Source: Meira nashicola (Eukaryota > Basidiomycota > Exobasidiomycetes > Exobasidiales > Brachybasidiaceae). Taken from it: 64,000 nucleotides of DNA. Where the stretch lies: contig BCJU01000004.1 of NCBI GenBank assembly GCA_001600355.1, positions 1,178,001-1,242,000 on the forward strand. Direction: 5' to 3'. The number at the start of each line of letters is the position of its first letter. Position 1 is the stretch's first letter. Made by a program: the position numbers and the translations under genes. The notes beneath the pieces are model-generated. The model had not been told where the DNA came from. It was given only the letters and a program-made list of their open reading frames with translations, and did no database searches. Below are positions 1 through 11,053 of the stretch, in pieces.

Positions 1-650
<650 letters not shown>

Positions 651-1211
651 ATGCCGCCTTTAGGACATCATTTACGACCTCGGGCGATTGGGCTGTACAA
701 AGAATTGCACCGCTTAGGAGTGAGTACATTATGTGCATATATGGTCAAATTTTGACATGTTTGCTGACAATTTCATTGATTCTTATATTGTTGATCAAAA
801 GCGAGATTACCCAGATCCCAATTATGACTTCATAGGGAAGCTCAGATCGATGTGAGTAGACAGAAAAGGGCTGGTCCGCATCAAGAAGATATATTGATCT
901 TCTTTTTTTTGGCTAGGTTTCGAAAGAATGCACATTTAACAGATGATAAAGAGATTCAACAAAAGTTAGATTTGGGTGATTTTGTTCGAAAAGGTAGGTT
1001 GCAGCCTACTTGTATTTTGAGGTATAGGCTATTCTAATGCTTTTTTATTTCTTTTTGCAGAAACTGAGACGTTATATTCACTAAAGAAGTATCGTACTCT
1101 GCGAAGGCGGTGAGTAAATAGATGGAAGCAGAAATGTGCAATGATTACTACAGATCAGAAATTGACATTTTTATCTCCAATTATTCTCTCAGATATGTCC
1201 AAGATGATTGA
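651..1211 (+). CDS. ETFRF1/LYRM5-like LYR-motif protein (five exons)
   Basis: Mitochondrial LYR protein; the human relative ETFRF1 (LYRM5) binds the electron transfer flavoprotein and displaces its FAD, damping electron flow to ETF-QO. Exons 651-719, 802-851, 920-993, 1061-1109 and 1193-1211 join to an 86-aa product. Every intron begins GT and ends AG (82, 68, 67 and 83 nt), and the third has a CTAAT branch site. The protein reads LYKELHRLGRDYPD near residue 15, then MFRKN, a GDFVRK segment and a C-terminal LKKYRTLRRRYVQDD. This matches the human protein almost end to end in length and order (LYKNLLYLGRDYP, KYRAMKQRYYSD). All exons are too short to show as a long reading frame. The ETF-QO gene of the same pathway lies at 59920. 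Confidence 0.9.
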
Positions 1212-1758
1212 CAATAAGTCGTTCATGTTATGCAACTATTGAACAGCACTGTATTTATATCGAACTCATAATCATATTTTCAGCATTCATTCCTCAAGTA
1301 TAGAATATAAGTACACAAATCAACACCCCACGAGCAAGATAGACTACATGATGACAAATGTTAAAGTCAATCCAACATGTGGTAAATCATGCATTGATTT
1401 ACAATTGCACGCTAAAAGTCAAAATTTAGCGCCGGCGAAGAAATCGGCCAAGAGGATTGAATACAAACAAAAGTGATTCTCATACATAAATTGAGAACGT
1501 TGAAAGAATAATTAGAAAAGCTTGAATTCATTGCCCGGCTGAAGAGAAAAGTATGTTGACGTCAGAGTATATTACGCCTTTGGATAATCTTCGCCGGCGG
1601 CTGCTAGTGTAGGATACACTATACATATACGTATGTTTAGAACGTGGACGCTATTGATAAGTATCCGTTTCGCATTTTTCGCCGTAGCTAAGTTTGGTAT
1701 ATATAAGATGCTCTCAAAACAAGCAATAAGATTAATTTCTTTGAAAAACCCAACAAAG
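1212..1758. other. Intergenic region with a widely spaced inverted repeat
   Basis: Holds the 3' flank of ETFRF1 and the promoter of the GH3 gene. An 11-bp inverted repeat is visible: GCCGGCGAAGA at 1431-1441 and TCTTCGCCGGC at 1588-1598. TATA-like sequence (tatacatatacg) lies around 1621. An in-frame ATG at 1633 upstream of the GH3 start is judged to be leader sequence. No other gene seen. Confidence 0.5.
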
Positions 1759-2859
1759 ATGAAATTCTTTACTTTTCCATTTGCTATTTTGATAGTATGC
1801 TTACCTCTCCTTACTCAATGTGCACCATCTAAAACAACTTCCGCTTCCGCAGCTCAAATATCAGCAGGATATCATGTAATTTATTCTTATTCAGGAACAA
1901 AACCACCCGATCAATTAACAACTTTAATCAAAAGTGGTAAAGTTGGAGGAATTTTATTATTCGGTGAAAATATTTCATCTGATTTACCAAATCAAGTTAA
2001 AGAATGGCAAACTATTTATCGATCAAGTTCAGCTTTTGCAGGTTCACCTTTATTAATAATGACAGATCAAGAAGGTGGTCAAGTACGTAGATTACCGGGA
2101 GGTCCAAGCTTAAGTGAAAAACAAATTGGTTCTTCTGGTAATATAACACAAGCTGCTATTACTGCAGGTCAACAAGCAGCTGAAGCTTTACGTGAATATT
2201 CAAATAATGTTAATTTAGCTCCAGTTGCTGGTGTTTATCGTGAATCAGGTAACTTTTTAGATCAATACGGTAGAAGTTATAGTAATCAATCAAATATAAC
2301 ATCAGATTGTATTTCTGCTTTTATATCTTCTCAACAATCAAAACGAGACGTTCTTGCAACCGTTAAACATTTTCCAGGTTTAGGTGCTGCAAAAACAGAT
2401 CAAGATACAGATGCAAAACCGGTAACAATTAATTTATCATTGAATGAATTACGTTCAATCGACGAGAAACCTTTTCAATCTGCTATTCAAGCTGGAGTTA
2501 ATCTTGTAATGCCAAGTTGGGCTTTATATCCTTCTTTAGATTCAACGTATCCTTCTGGTTTAAGTCGTAAATGGGTTACGGATGAATTAAGAAATCGTTT
2601 AGGTTTTAAAGGTGTAATTATTACGGACGCAATAGAAGCAGGTGGTTTAAATGCATTCGGATCAAATGATAGTTATCGTTCTATTTTAGCACTTCAAGCA
2701 GGTCAAGATTTGATATTAGCAGGCGCTCGAAACGTTCAACAAGGTTGGCAAATCGTTCAAGACTTAGCTATCGCATCAACAAATGGTTCTATAAACGCTC
2801 AAGAATGGAGTCAAAGTACTCAACGCATCTTAGCATTACGTTCTAAAATTTCCAATTGA
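1759..2859 (+). CDS. Secreted glycoside hydrolase family 3 protein, NagZ-like
   Basis: A 366-aa GH3 protein of the compact single-domain type related to bacterial beta-N-acetylhexosaminidases. The ATG at 1759 was chosen because it begins a signal peptide (MKFFTFPFAILIVCLPLLTQ); an in-frame ATG at 1633 would bury it. The TIM-barrel fold is shown by LIMTDQEGGQVRRL, by VKHFPGLG near residue 202, and by the strand GVIITDAIEAGGL, whose Asp (about residue 290) is the expected nucleophile. In NagZ the loop after KHFPG carries an Asp-Ser-His triplet whose His helps proton transfer. Here the aligned residues read Asp-Gln-Asp and the PGHG His is Leu, so substrate and mechanism may differ. No intron. 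Family is certain; the exact activity is not. Confidence 0.8.
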   Translation: MKFFTFPFAILIVCLPLLTQCAPSKTTSASAAQISAGYHVIYSYSGTKPPDQLTTLIKSGKVGGILLFGENISSDLPNQVKEWQTIYRSSSAFAGSPLLIMTDQEGGQVRRLPGGPSLSEKQIGSSGNITQAAITAGQQAAEALREYSNNVNLAPVAGVYRESGNFLDQYGRSYSNQSNITSDCISAFISSQQSKRDVLATVKHFPGLGAAKTDQDTDAKPVTINLSLNELRSIDEKPFQSAIQAGVNLVMPSWALYPSLDSTYPSGLSRKWVTDELRNRLGFKGVIITDAIEAGGLNAFGSNDSYRSILALQAGQDLILAGARNVQQGWQIVQDLAIASTNGSINAQEWSQSTQRILALRSKISN

Positions 2860-3060
2860 ATGCATTTATTGTTTGTATCGAATTGAGCAATAAGATGTTT
2901 TATACACAATAATTTAAGAGAAAAGCAACAAAGATGCTGTGCTTGAGTTGATTGTATGAGTGAAGCAAGATTGAAAGACAGCACAAATGAGTAAGAAAAA
3001 GAAAGAGAAATATTAAAAATGTCCTTAAGATTGTATAAAGGGAAAATAAAAATACTCGGA

Positions 3061-5034
3061 TCAACATCCGGTCAACTTATTCTTTGGCCATTTATACTTG
3101 GATTGCTTCCATTGGGTGATATTTGGATTATTGTAAACATCAATGTGCCTTTCAATGTAATCAGCCGTTGGATAATCATCAGGGTCACATGATAACTTTT
3201 CTTTACCCTTTTCTTGGTATACACGAACGTAATCGAACTTCATTTGAGCAGGGAAATTTACTCCGGTTGTAGGATCGAAATCGATCGATTGGAAACCAGG
3301 AGAGATACCCAAATTCATAATGATACTCATCGGTTCAACAGGAATTTGTCTTTGAGAAATTTGCATGAGAGTACTTGGTGGTAAGGAAGCACCCGTTGCT
3401 TGCCATGTTGCCTTACCATCTACATACCAAGTAACCGATCCACCTCCGTTTAAATTCCAATCAGGCTCCCATTCTAATCCGTAGGTTACCCACTTTTGTG
3501 CTTCGGGCATATCTACATCCATAAATCCTCTTCTTGGAATAAGTGAAACACTTGAAACTGCTTCTTGGAATGGACCACCAACATATGTATTGACTTCCGT
3601 ATCAGTTCCAAAAATTGTTGCAGCTGGAGTTGTATTGACCCAGAAATATGATTCATCAAAAGGAGCAGTTTGCAAAGATTGACTGGCATACGAATCAGCA
3701 ACGCCACCTTTGGTTTGAATTTGCGCTTCTAAGATATCAATTTCCGGTGCACTTCTTCCAACCGAATTCTTTGGTCCAGGATGATCTTCTCCACTACATG
3801 TGCAAGAAGGTGTTCGCATTCCAGGCAATTTGGACAATTGTCCGTTTGCAGCATATTGCGCCGTAGATTTGACAGCAGGCACTGGACCTCCTTGAGCATT
3901 TGTTTGGTTTGCTAAAATACCTGTATCGCAAGCTTGATAAGAGTATGGCCACATTCCGTCCGTAGTGCCCAAATAACCAGGTCTGCCCAAATTACCCATA
4001 ATCCAAGCACCGGGCCAATATCCCTTTGTTGAATGCGAACCAGGTTGAATGATGGAAAATTCGATATAACCGCCAGAGAAACAAAGGTTATTCCAACTTT
4101 GAACCATTCCAGATTGGAAGTTAAGGTTATGAGAAGGCTTATCAGTCATTGTGATGACCATTGCACCTCCAGTCGTATTGACATTTTCGGGAGAATACCA
4201 TTCAAGATCTTGTGTTGCACCGTACCAAATATTCACAGCTTCCCAATATTGATCATCGCCTGGCCAGAATGTTCTGCCTTCTTGTTCAAATTCGTCAGAG
4301 AATTGAAGATTATACTTTGTGTTTGTGACGGGTGAAGTCCATGTTTTGCTTCCGGCTGGCGTATCAGGGTCTACCAAAGGACGAACAGAAGAAAGTGATG
4401 CGACTTGTCCTGTTCCGTTTGTACCTCCTAATCCGTATGCTCCTTTGTTTCCTTCTTTCTCTGTGACAAAATGGTAAACGATTGGATAACCAGCAAATAA
4501 CATTAATAGACCTAACACTAGGATGAGCAATGTCAAAATGTTTAATGCCCCTCCCAATGAGACCTTGTTTGAATGTTTATCAGCGCCACGAGGATCGTGT
4601 AGGTAATCATCAGGTTCTGACTTTCGTAATCCTTCAACATCTGGACCGTATCCGTTACCTCCGCTATAAGCTAAAGCTGCGCTTGATTGCATTCCAGCAC
4701 CATTCTTCAATAATCGATCTTTTGCAGAATCAGAATATGAATCCGTTTCGAAAGAAGAGGCGGCGCCACCAACAGCTCCATTACCATTTGCTCTTCTATT
4801 CAGAGGTGCATAAGGTCCGAATTCATGCCCTCCAACTTGTGATGATTCGCTGCCGACAACTACGCCTGTATTTCTTACCCTTGGAGCGATAAGCGAATCA
4901 GCTGCTGCATTGCTATGAGAACTACTACCACCACTTCCACTTCCAGCATACGGTTCACCAGGAATGGCTGAAGGAGAATGAAGGGGAGAATGTATAGGCG
5001 ATCGCCCGTTGATACGGGAATAATTTGACGCCAT
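3061..5034 (-). CDS. KRE6: KRE6/SKN1-type beta-1,6-glucan synthesis protein (GH16)
   Basis: Type II membrane protein needed for cell-wall beta-1,6-glucan assembly, acting in the ER/Golgi or at the plasma membrane. The 657-aa product has a long polar cytosolic N-terminus rich in Ser, Gly and His. One membrane segment follows at about residues 160-185 (LNILTLLILVLGLLMLFAGY). The rest is a large lumenal GH16-like domain with FSDEFE, the W-rich GYWPGAWIMGNLGRPGYLG region and the active-site-like EIDILEAQ near residue 430. The C-terminal half includes YGLEWEPDW and the FDYVRVYQ strand typical of the family. No intron. Whether it is KRE6 or SKN1 cannot be told, since basidiomycetes have lineage-specific copies. 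Confidence 0.93.
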   Translation of the reverse strand: MASNYSRINGRSPIHSPLHSPSAIPGEPYAGSGSGGSSSHSNAAADSLIAPRVRNTGVVVGSESSQVGGHEFGPYAPLNRRANGNGAVGGAASSFETDSYSDSAKDRLLKNGAGMQSSAALAYSGGNGYGPDVEGLRKSEPDDYLHDPRGADKHSNKVSLGGALNILTLLILVLGLLMLFAGYPIVYHFVTEKEGNKGAYGLGGTNGTGQVASLSSVRPLVDPDTPAGSKTWTSPVTNTKYNLQFSDEFEQEGRTFWPGDDQYWEAVNIWYGATQDLEWYSPENVNTTGGAMVITMTDKPSHNLNFQSGMVQSWNNLCFSGGYIEFSIIQPGSHSTKGYWPGAWIMGNLGRPGYLGTTDGMWPYSYQACDTGILANQTNAQGGPVPAVKSTAQYAANGQLSKLPGMRTPSCTCSGEDHPGPKNSVGRSAPEIDILEAQIQTKGGVADSYASQSLQTAPFDESYFWVNTTPAATIFGTDTEVNTYVGGPFQEAVSSVSLIPRRGFMDVDMPEAQKWVTYGLEWEPDWNLNGGGSVTWYVDGKATWQATGASLPPSTLMQISQRQIPVEPMSIIMNLGISPGFQSIDFDPTTGVNFPAQMKFDYVRVYQEKGKEKLSCDPDDYPTADYIERHIDVYNNPNITQWKQSKYKWPKNKLTGC

Positions 5035-6219
5035 ATTGGAAAAGATGAATCGTTAAGTGAGAAAATTCGATAAATGCTGTTGCAATATAAACCTGTCACG
5101 TAAATTGTGAACGAGGTTATGGTGGTGGGATAAGAGGGATTGGTAACGCATACATGTAGCTTGTTCTATTGCATGAAAATCTCGTATGAATGTACACAGG
5201 TTCCGTTATATAATGCGCTCGTACTTCCGTGGTTTACTCGCATGATGTACATAGGATCATTTTCTAGCAGGAGTATCAGACAGAAAGGGTAGGTAAATGC
5301 ACCCTGCTACTATGTAACTATGTATTCGGTGATATGCATTAAAAATTATTAAAGATCCTTTTTCGTACGTATTTTGCTCACAATCAGGTAAGTCGATGGT
5401 CATGTTTGCGAGTATGCAAGAATATGCATCCATTTTTATTCTTCTAAATTAAATGATATTATTCCCCTTCTATCATCAGCCCTTTCTGAACCTTCCTTTA
5501 TGCTCAAATTTCCTAAATCGCTTGGCACAGGAGCTTCTATCAGGGGGAATCAACTAAAAATAAACCAAAACTTTATCGGCGGGCGCGGCGGCGGCGGCTG
5601 TATATGATTTTGGAACGGCAACTTGTTTTTTTCTTTCTCATGTGTGTTGTTTTTTTATTTTTGCAGATCCTTCCTTTTTCGTGATATTCCGCCCGTTCAT
5701 TTGCCGACTGCAAAGCTTCGTGGTTTTTTTTTTTGGTTAATTTTCCGCCCTTTAATAAATCCGCCGTCGGGCTGTGTTGCCATAATGTTTTTCCATTTGT
5801 TCTTCATTATCAAAATTGAAAAATCCACTAAAACGCGTAAACCTTGCCGACTGGTATGTTAGGCGCAATTGATAAACAACTACGAGTAACGCCACTAAAA
5901 CAGTCAAATCAATCGCCGTACAACTGTTACTGGCTTGATAGAAGCAGATTTTTCTCAAGCCATTGCATAAATTATGAAATGCGTGTATCCTTGAAATGCA
6001 AAACTGCGTCGATTATTGAAATCGCATTGCGGTGTTCAGTTCACAGCAACCGTCGTGGACTGAGGCACGAAAAGCGTTCGTTCATTAAGCCCCTAAATAT
6101 GATTTTCGAAGGATGCTTACATATGCACCTGATTATCTAATCTTCCTCACATAGTGTATTTGGCAGCATTCATTCATCGGTTCCGAGGGTGAGTGTTAAT
6201 AACAAATTCTCTTTTTATT
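5035..6219. other. Long intergenic region upstream of KRE6
   Basis: 1.2 kb between the KRE6 start and the CinA stop, both on the minus strand, so probably an extended KRE6 promoter. It holds a GC-rich run, roughly 5577-5600 (ggcgggcgcggcggcggcgg), in otherwise AT-rich DNA, followed by pyrimidine-rich tracts at 5620-5760. Open frames here start with non-ATG codons or lack any recognisable motif. No gene called. Confidence 0.4.
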
Positions 6220-6966
6220 CTACAATTTTGCATTACTTTGTTTCATTTTTGTTAATGTTTCATGTAATAATTTAAGAGCTTCTTCTGTGAATGCATGCAT
6301 GTTCACAATTCGATCTCTCACTCCAGTCATGACAGTTTTTGTGATTGGTGGCCCATCATCACGTACTATGGCTAGGCATGTTAGACCTCTGTATAAAGAG
6401 TGAAGAAGTGGGTAATTGTCAGAATCTGTTGATCTTCCTCTGCTTCACCATTTCACACTTACGGTGGTAATCTTCTACTTGGGCTCATTGGACCTGCAAT
6501 TCCAGCTTCACCAATACATAATGTTGCATTTAACCGTTTCTTTACACCATTTGCTAATGTACTTGCAACATCTTCAGTTGGTCCTCTGTCGGAAAGGAGA
6601 AAAAAAGACAACATTCAATCAACCACGTGCCAAATAAAAAGTCTCCATCATTCCAATATCACCTACCTATAATTCTCTAAATCTTCTTTCGTCCATCCTG
6701 CATATTCAGATCTTGCGTCAAGGGTATATAAAACAGCACCTCCCTATTAAGAAAAAGGTATTGAATTCAGTCTACTTCTTTCCGTCAACCACAGAAACCC
6801 TATCACTCACTTTATACCATCCTGCTGCCCCATTCACACTGAGTAAAGCAGCACTCAATAAACCTCCGGTAGTTGATTCTGCAATTGCCAACGTTTGTCC
6901 GGTTTCGTTGAGTAACGATCCGATCTCTTCCAGTAGAGGTTGTAGTTCTGGCGTAGGGTATGACAT
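6220..6966 (-). CDS. CinA C-terminal domain protein (four exons)
   Basis: Stand-alone CinA C-terminal (PncC-like) domain. Bacterial members deamidate nicotinamide mononucleotide; the fungal role is not established. Exons on the minus strand are 6966-6811, 6743-6667, 6585-6463 and 6388-6220, joined by GT-AG introns of 67, 81 and 74 nt, giving 174 aa. The family core is clear: LAIAESTTGGLLSAAL near residue 26, then GAAGWYKGGAVLYT across the first junction, RGPTEDVASTLA, and LCIGEAGIAGP near residue 110. The last exon reads VMTGVRDRIVNMHAFTEEALK, the usual terminal helix. HSP60 lies upstream on the same strand, 347 bp away. Confidence 0.87.
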
Positions 6967-7313
6967 CCTTTTTGTTTTCGCGAGATGATGTTCGAAGAAG
7001 TTGGTAATGAGATAAAGTGTAAATGCGGGGAAGGAAATGTTGAAAAGCAAAAAATAAAATAAAATAATGAACCTCAGGAACGCGTACGCCTAACTCAATC
7101 GGGCCGGACATACCGGCGAACATTCTCAATCTCTCACAAATCACTAAAGATGTTCTTAATCCGATTAAATGAAATTTATTCAACTATTTAAAAGAAATTG
7201 CAGTGAATTTCATTTTTTATATAAGCATGCTGTACAAATGGTAATCGAAGAGTGGTGATTGCGTTGTAGAGAAAGATGATTGCAGAATATCATAGGTTCA
7301 AATGGGGGTCTTT
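6967..7313. other. Spacer between HSP60 stop and CinA start
   Basis: Holds the HSP60 3' flank and the CinA promoter. A minus-strand frame beginning near 7183 has about 37 plausible codons before it meets a non-canonical GTTCAT junction. It has no recognised motif, so it was not joined to CinA. Nothing else seen. Confidence 0.4.
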
Positions 7314-9110
7314 TTACATCATTCCCATTCCTCCCATACCGCCCATTCCACCCATTCCGCCCATACCTGGTGGTCCACCTGCACCCTTTTCTTCAGGAGC
7401 ATCAACGACTGAACATTCACTAGTGAACAATAGAGATGCAATTCCAACACTTCCTTCCAATGCAGATCGAACGACCAAGAATGGATCAATTACACCAGCC
7501 TTGAACAAATCTTTAAATTGAGAATCACTTCCATCCCATCCGAATTCAAATGGTTCATTCTTTGCTTCTAATAGACGTCCAACGATCACTGCACCTTCAA
7601 CACCGGCATTTTCGCAAATTTGCTTAGTAGGTCTTGTGATTGCTTGTCTGATAATAGAAACGCCTAATTCTTGATCAAAGTTAGCAGTCTTGACACTTTC
7701 CAAAGCAGCTGTTGCTTTCAACAATGCAGTACCACCACCTGGCAAAACACCACCGCTAACGGCTGCTCGGGTTGCGTTTAATGCATCATCGTATCTGTCC
7801 TTCTTTTCTCCAACTTCAACTTCAGATGCACCTCCAACCTTGATCACTGCAACACCACCGCTCAACTTAGCCAAACGTTCTTGAAGTTTGGTTTTGTCGT
7901 ATTCGGATGTGCTTGCATCGTTGATAGCAGCACGAATTTGTTCGCATCGTGCTTCGATTGCGTTCTTGTCACCTTCACCGTTGAGGAAAATTGTGTCTTC
8001 CTTTGTGACAGTGATGCTACCAGCTGTACCCAAAAGTTCGGCAGTTGCTCGGTCCAATTTGGTTTCCAATTCATCAGAGAACACGCTTCCTCCGGTCAAG
8101 ATGCTCAAATCACCCAAGATAGATTTGCGATTGTCACCGAATCCGGGAGCTTTGATAGCACAAACTTGCAATTGACCACGCAATTTGTTCAAAATGCAGG
8201 CAGCCAAAGCTTCACCATCAATATCCTCAGCAATGATGATCAATGGACGACGTTGTTGGGCAGCAACTTCCAAAGATGGCAAAATGTCTTGCAAAAGACT
8301 GATCTTCTTTTCGCTCAATAAGATCAATGGCTTTTCGAATTCAGCCTTTTGTGTCTTAACATCAGTGATGAAGTAAGGAGAGATGTATCCGCGATCGAAA
8401 CGCATACCTTCAGTGATTTCAATCTCATCTTCTAGAGTGCGTCCTTCCTTAACTGTGATCACACCTTCTTTACCGACCTTTTCCATAGCAGTGGCGATCA
8501 ATTGACCAACGTGTTGATCACCATTAGCAGAGATTGTAGCAACTTGAGCAATTTCTTCACTGGTAGTGACTGCACGCTTGTTTGCTTCCAAATATTTTAC
8601 AACGGCATCAGCAGCTGCTTGAGCACCACGACGCAAATCCATTGGGTTGCATCCAGCAGCAACGTTTTTGACACCTTCTGCGTAAATGGCACGAGCCAAA
8701 ACGGTAGCTGTTGTAGTACCATCACCTGCGATTTCGTTTGTCTTGTTTGCGACGTCTTGAACGAGACGAGCACCTAGATTTTCAAATTTGTCTTTGAGAG
8801 TGATTGATTTGGCAACTGTAACACCATCCTTTGTAATCTTTGGTCCACCAAATGGTTGTTCGATAATCACATTACGACCTTTAGGACCCAAAGTGACACT
8901 GACGGCGTTTGCTAGCAAGTTGACACCGTTCAAGATTGAACTACGAACTTCGTTGGAGAATTTAACTTCTTTGTGTGCTAAAGCGGGAGAAGAAGAGGTA
9001 AAAGTACGTTGAGAAGAAGAAGGAACCAAAGTTGAAGTTTTGACGGCGTTGGCGAACAAGGATCTTGTCCTTCTCGAAGCCATCATATTTGCCTGTTGTA
9101 AGAAAGCCAT
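7314..9110 (-). CDS. HSP60: Mitochondrial chaperonin HSP60
   Basis: Group I chaperonin that folds imported proteins in the mitochondrial matrix together with HSP10. The product is 598 aa and intronless. An Arg/Ser-rich targeting sequence covers about residues 1-45. The GroEL core follows: [16 protein letters not shown], then the ATP-site [14 protein letters not shown]. The apical, intermediate and second equatorial domains are all intact, with [22 protein letters not shown] and [12 protein letters not shown]. The C-terminus is the flexible Gly-Met tail (four GGM repeats then GMM). The ATG at 9110 gives the full targeting peptide. The gene is divergent from HSP10 across 477 bp. Confidence 0.98.
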   Translation of the reverse strand: MAFLQQANMMASRRTRSLFANAVKTSTLVPSSSQRTFTSSSPALAHKEVKFSNEVRSSILNGVNLLANAVSVTLGPKGRNVIIEQPFGGPKITKDGVTVAKSITLKDKFENLGARLVQDVANKTNEIAGDGTTTATVLARAIYAEGVKNVAAGCNPMDLRRGAQAAADAVVKYLEANKRAVTTSEEIAQVATISANGDQHVGQLIATAMEKVGKEGVITVKEGRTLEDEIEITEGMRFDRGYISPYFITDVKTQKAEFEKPLILLSEKKISLLQDILPSLEVAAQQRRPLIIIAEDIDGEALAACILNKLRGQLQVCAIKAPGFGDNRKSILGDLSILTGGSVFSDELETKLDRATAELLGTAGSITVTKEDTIFLNGEGDKNAIEARCEQIRAAINDASTSEYDKTKLQERLAKLSGGVAVIKVGGASEVEVGEKKDRYDDALNATRAAVSGGVLPGGGTALLKATAALESVKTANFDQELGVSIIRQAITRPTKQICENAGVEGAVIVGRLLEAKNEPFEFGWDGSDSQFKDLFKAGVIDPFLVVRSALEGSVGIASLLFTSECSVVDAPEEKGAGGPPGMGGMGGMGGMGGMGMM

Positions 9111-9587
9111 CTTTTACGATTTAAAAAAAACGGAAACAGGATGATATGGAGGAATTAAAAAACTGATGACACTTTCAAACTAATTCGTCAGCCAATTCCG
9201 AGAAAAAAAAAGGAAGAAGGTTGTCAAAGCGTCTTGCATTACCCATAAGCCGGAGAAAACGGAAAAAGTTAAACACGCGCACTATGTCAGTGTTTTCCGA
9301 TTTCATCTAACGCGAAGAAAGTCGTAGAAATTGCTCGAAGCGAAAAAAAAAAGGTTGGCTACAAAGGGCGTGCGTGACACTTTTTTTTTCGTTAGATTTT
9401 CTCCAGATGAGAAGAAAGTGTCTCCAGGCTAGACTCTCGGCTTTAGGCCCGAGCACGTAAGGCCGCTTTTTTTTTAAGCATCCTCTTTGTCCATCTAGTA
9501 CCTGGGGTTATTGTTGTATTACACTTTTAACAAATCACCATCAGCACTTTCACCTCACCTCACCTTCACAAGACCAATTAATTCAAA
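9111..9587. promoter_or_regulatory. Shared HSP60/HSP10 divergent promoter with HSE-like array
   Basis: 477 bp separates the two chaperonin ATGs. At 9316-9340 the bases read as consecutive 5-mers AGAAA-GTCGT-AGAAA-TTGCT-CGAAG. Units one, three and five match nGAAn and unit four is one base from nTTCn, the layout of a heat shock element bound by HSF trimers. Several A/T runs and CT-rich leader sequence precede HSP10. One bidirectional HSF-driven promoter is the likely reading; it is inferred from sequence only. Confidence 0.6.
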
Positions 9588-9985
9588 ATGTCTGCCGCAG
9601 TTACATCTACTATCCGTAACGTAAAATCAGTCGTTCCTCTTTTGGACAGAATTTTAGTTCAACGTTTCAAGCCAAACGAGAAGACTGCAAGTGGTTTATT
9701 CTTGCCTTCAACTGCTACAACAAGTCCATTGCCTGAAGCACACGTCGTTGCAGTTGGACCTGGTGCAAGAGATAAGGATGGTCAATTGATCAAGCCAAGC
9801 GTTTCCATTGGTGATAAAGTTCTTTTACCAGGATGGGGAGGTAATTCGATCAAAGTACAAGAAGAGGTGAGTATTGGAAAATAGATTTTTGAATGAATGA
9901 AATTTAGGTATACTAATATTCTGTCTTTTACCAGGAATACCTTTTGATTCGCGATTCCGAAATTTTGGCAAAAATTACCGAATAA
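9588..9985 (+). CDS. HSP10: Mitochondrial co-chaperonin HSP10 (two exons)
   Basis: Heptameric lid of HSP60 in the mitochondrial matrix. Exon 1 is 9588-9866 and exon 2 about 9935-9985, around a 68-nt GT-AG intron with a TACTAAT branch site; the join is phase 0. The 109-aa product shows VPLLDRILVQRF, the mobile-loop segment KTASGLFLPS that docks HSP60, VVAVGPG, and KVLLPGWGG. It ends YLLIRDSEILAKITE across and after the junction. Length fits the family (about 100-110 aa). Arranged head-to-head with HSP60, as in animal HSPD1/HSPE1. Confidence 0.97.
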
Positions 9986-11053
9986 GCATCTCATGCTTTA
10001 TTAAAACAAGTGTACGACCATTTTGCAATTGTATTCACCTCTCAATCGGCATTCGAGTTTGAGTTATTGTGTTGGAGATCCGGGTTTGATGAAATATATG
10101 CAGCTGCATATACTCGAGAGAATGATCTGAAAGAACCCGTTCTTCATTCTTCCACCCTACTATGAGGAGTATTTCTCGAAGAAGGAATGTTGTGGAGTGC
10201 ACAAGAACAGCAGCCTTCTTCATATTATTCGGTGCCGAATTCCTGCTTTAGCATTCCTATCATTGGTTCGGATCACAGACTGCCTCTTTTGATGGAGGAC
10301 TCCGAACATTTTGCTATCATTTGAGATCGGAAACGGAACGATAATAGCGATTATAAGATTTCGTCACATTTGTCAACGATTTTTCTCTTGATATGAAAGG
10401 ATGGTTGGTGCACTTTGTCTTTTTACTTCAGCGGTTCCGCTATACAGGTATCGTTCGTGACTTTTTCTTTTTGATCGGGTCCGGTGGGGTTAGGAAAGGC
10501 GCTCATTTCGATTGCGTGTTTTTTTTTCTTCCTAAAAAATGAAGGTTTTATGAGGTGCAATCAATCGTCTGATGTTGTATTTCAAAAGCGGGGTTTTAAG
10601 TGATATTGTTACGCAACACAGTAAACAGCCACAAAACCAACGGGGTTTTCCCCTTTCATGCTATGTCGCTACTCGCTGTCAATGACGGAGAACGAATGAA
10701 AGCCGTAGGAGGCGTGCATTTCATTTCACCTCCTAGACTATACAAAAAGTAACTTGATTACAGCCCTTTACCCTCCTACACACATAAAATGCGGTGGTGA
10801 CGGGCCGTTGGCGGTTATACTTTTTCTAATAGGAAAAGGGGGCGAAGAATTTGTTTATGAATGTGGTTTTTTTTCGAGGCACAAATCCGCCTTTTCTTCT
10901 TTTTTTTTAATTTCATTTGCTGGAAAAGTTGTTGGCGTAAAGAGGCAAGGAAGAATAAAAATTGATTGAAAAGATCATTATAAAAGCTACAACATGATCA
11001 TAAATTTGTCTTTTTCTTTCCCCCAACAGAGTCACTTCCTCCTCTTTTCGAAA
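9986..11053. other. Intergenic region between HSP10 and the transporter pair
   Basis: About 1.07 kb with no supported gene. The right end carries a TATA box, TATAAAAG at 10979-10986, about 70 bp before the transporter ATG, then CT-rich leader sequence. The short frames present begin at non-start codons or have no recognisable content. Confidence 0.4.

Noticed and set aside
1813..1830. Bacterial-style lipobox (LTQC) at the end of the GH3 signal peptide
   Set aside because: Gln at the -1 position is not allowed in lipoboxes, and the codon style is the same as in neighbouring fungal genes.
5623..6140. Overlapping short frames upstream of KRE6
   Set aside because: Low-complexity Phe-rich or random composition, no motif, no splice support.
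6812..7183. 123-codon minus-strand frame that could extend CinA upstream
   Set aside because: Joining it to the CinA first exon would need a GTTCAT donor; CinA already has a good ATG at the family's usual start.
7881..8321. 146-codon plus-strand frame inside HSP60
   Set aside because: Antisense shadow of a highly conserved gene; Cys/Ser/Phe-rich text is the reverse of HSP60 codons.
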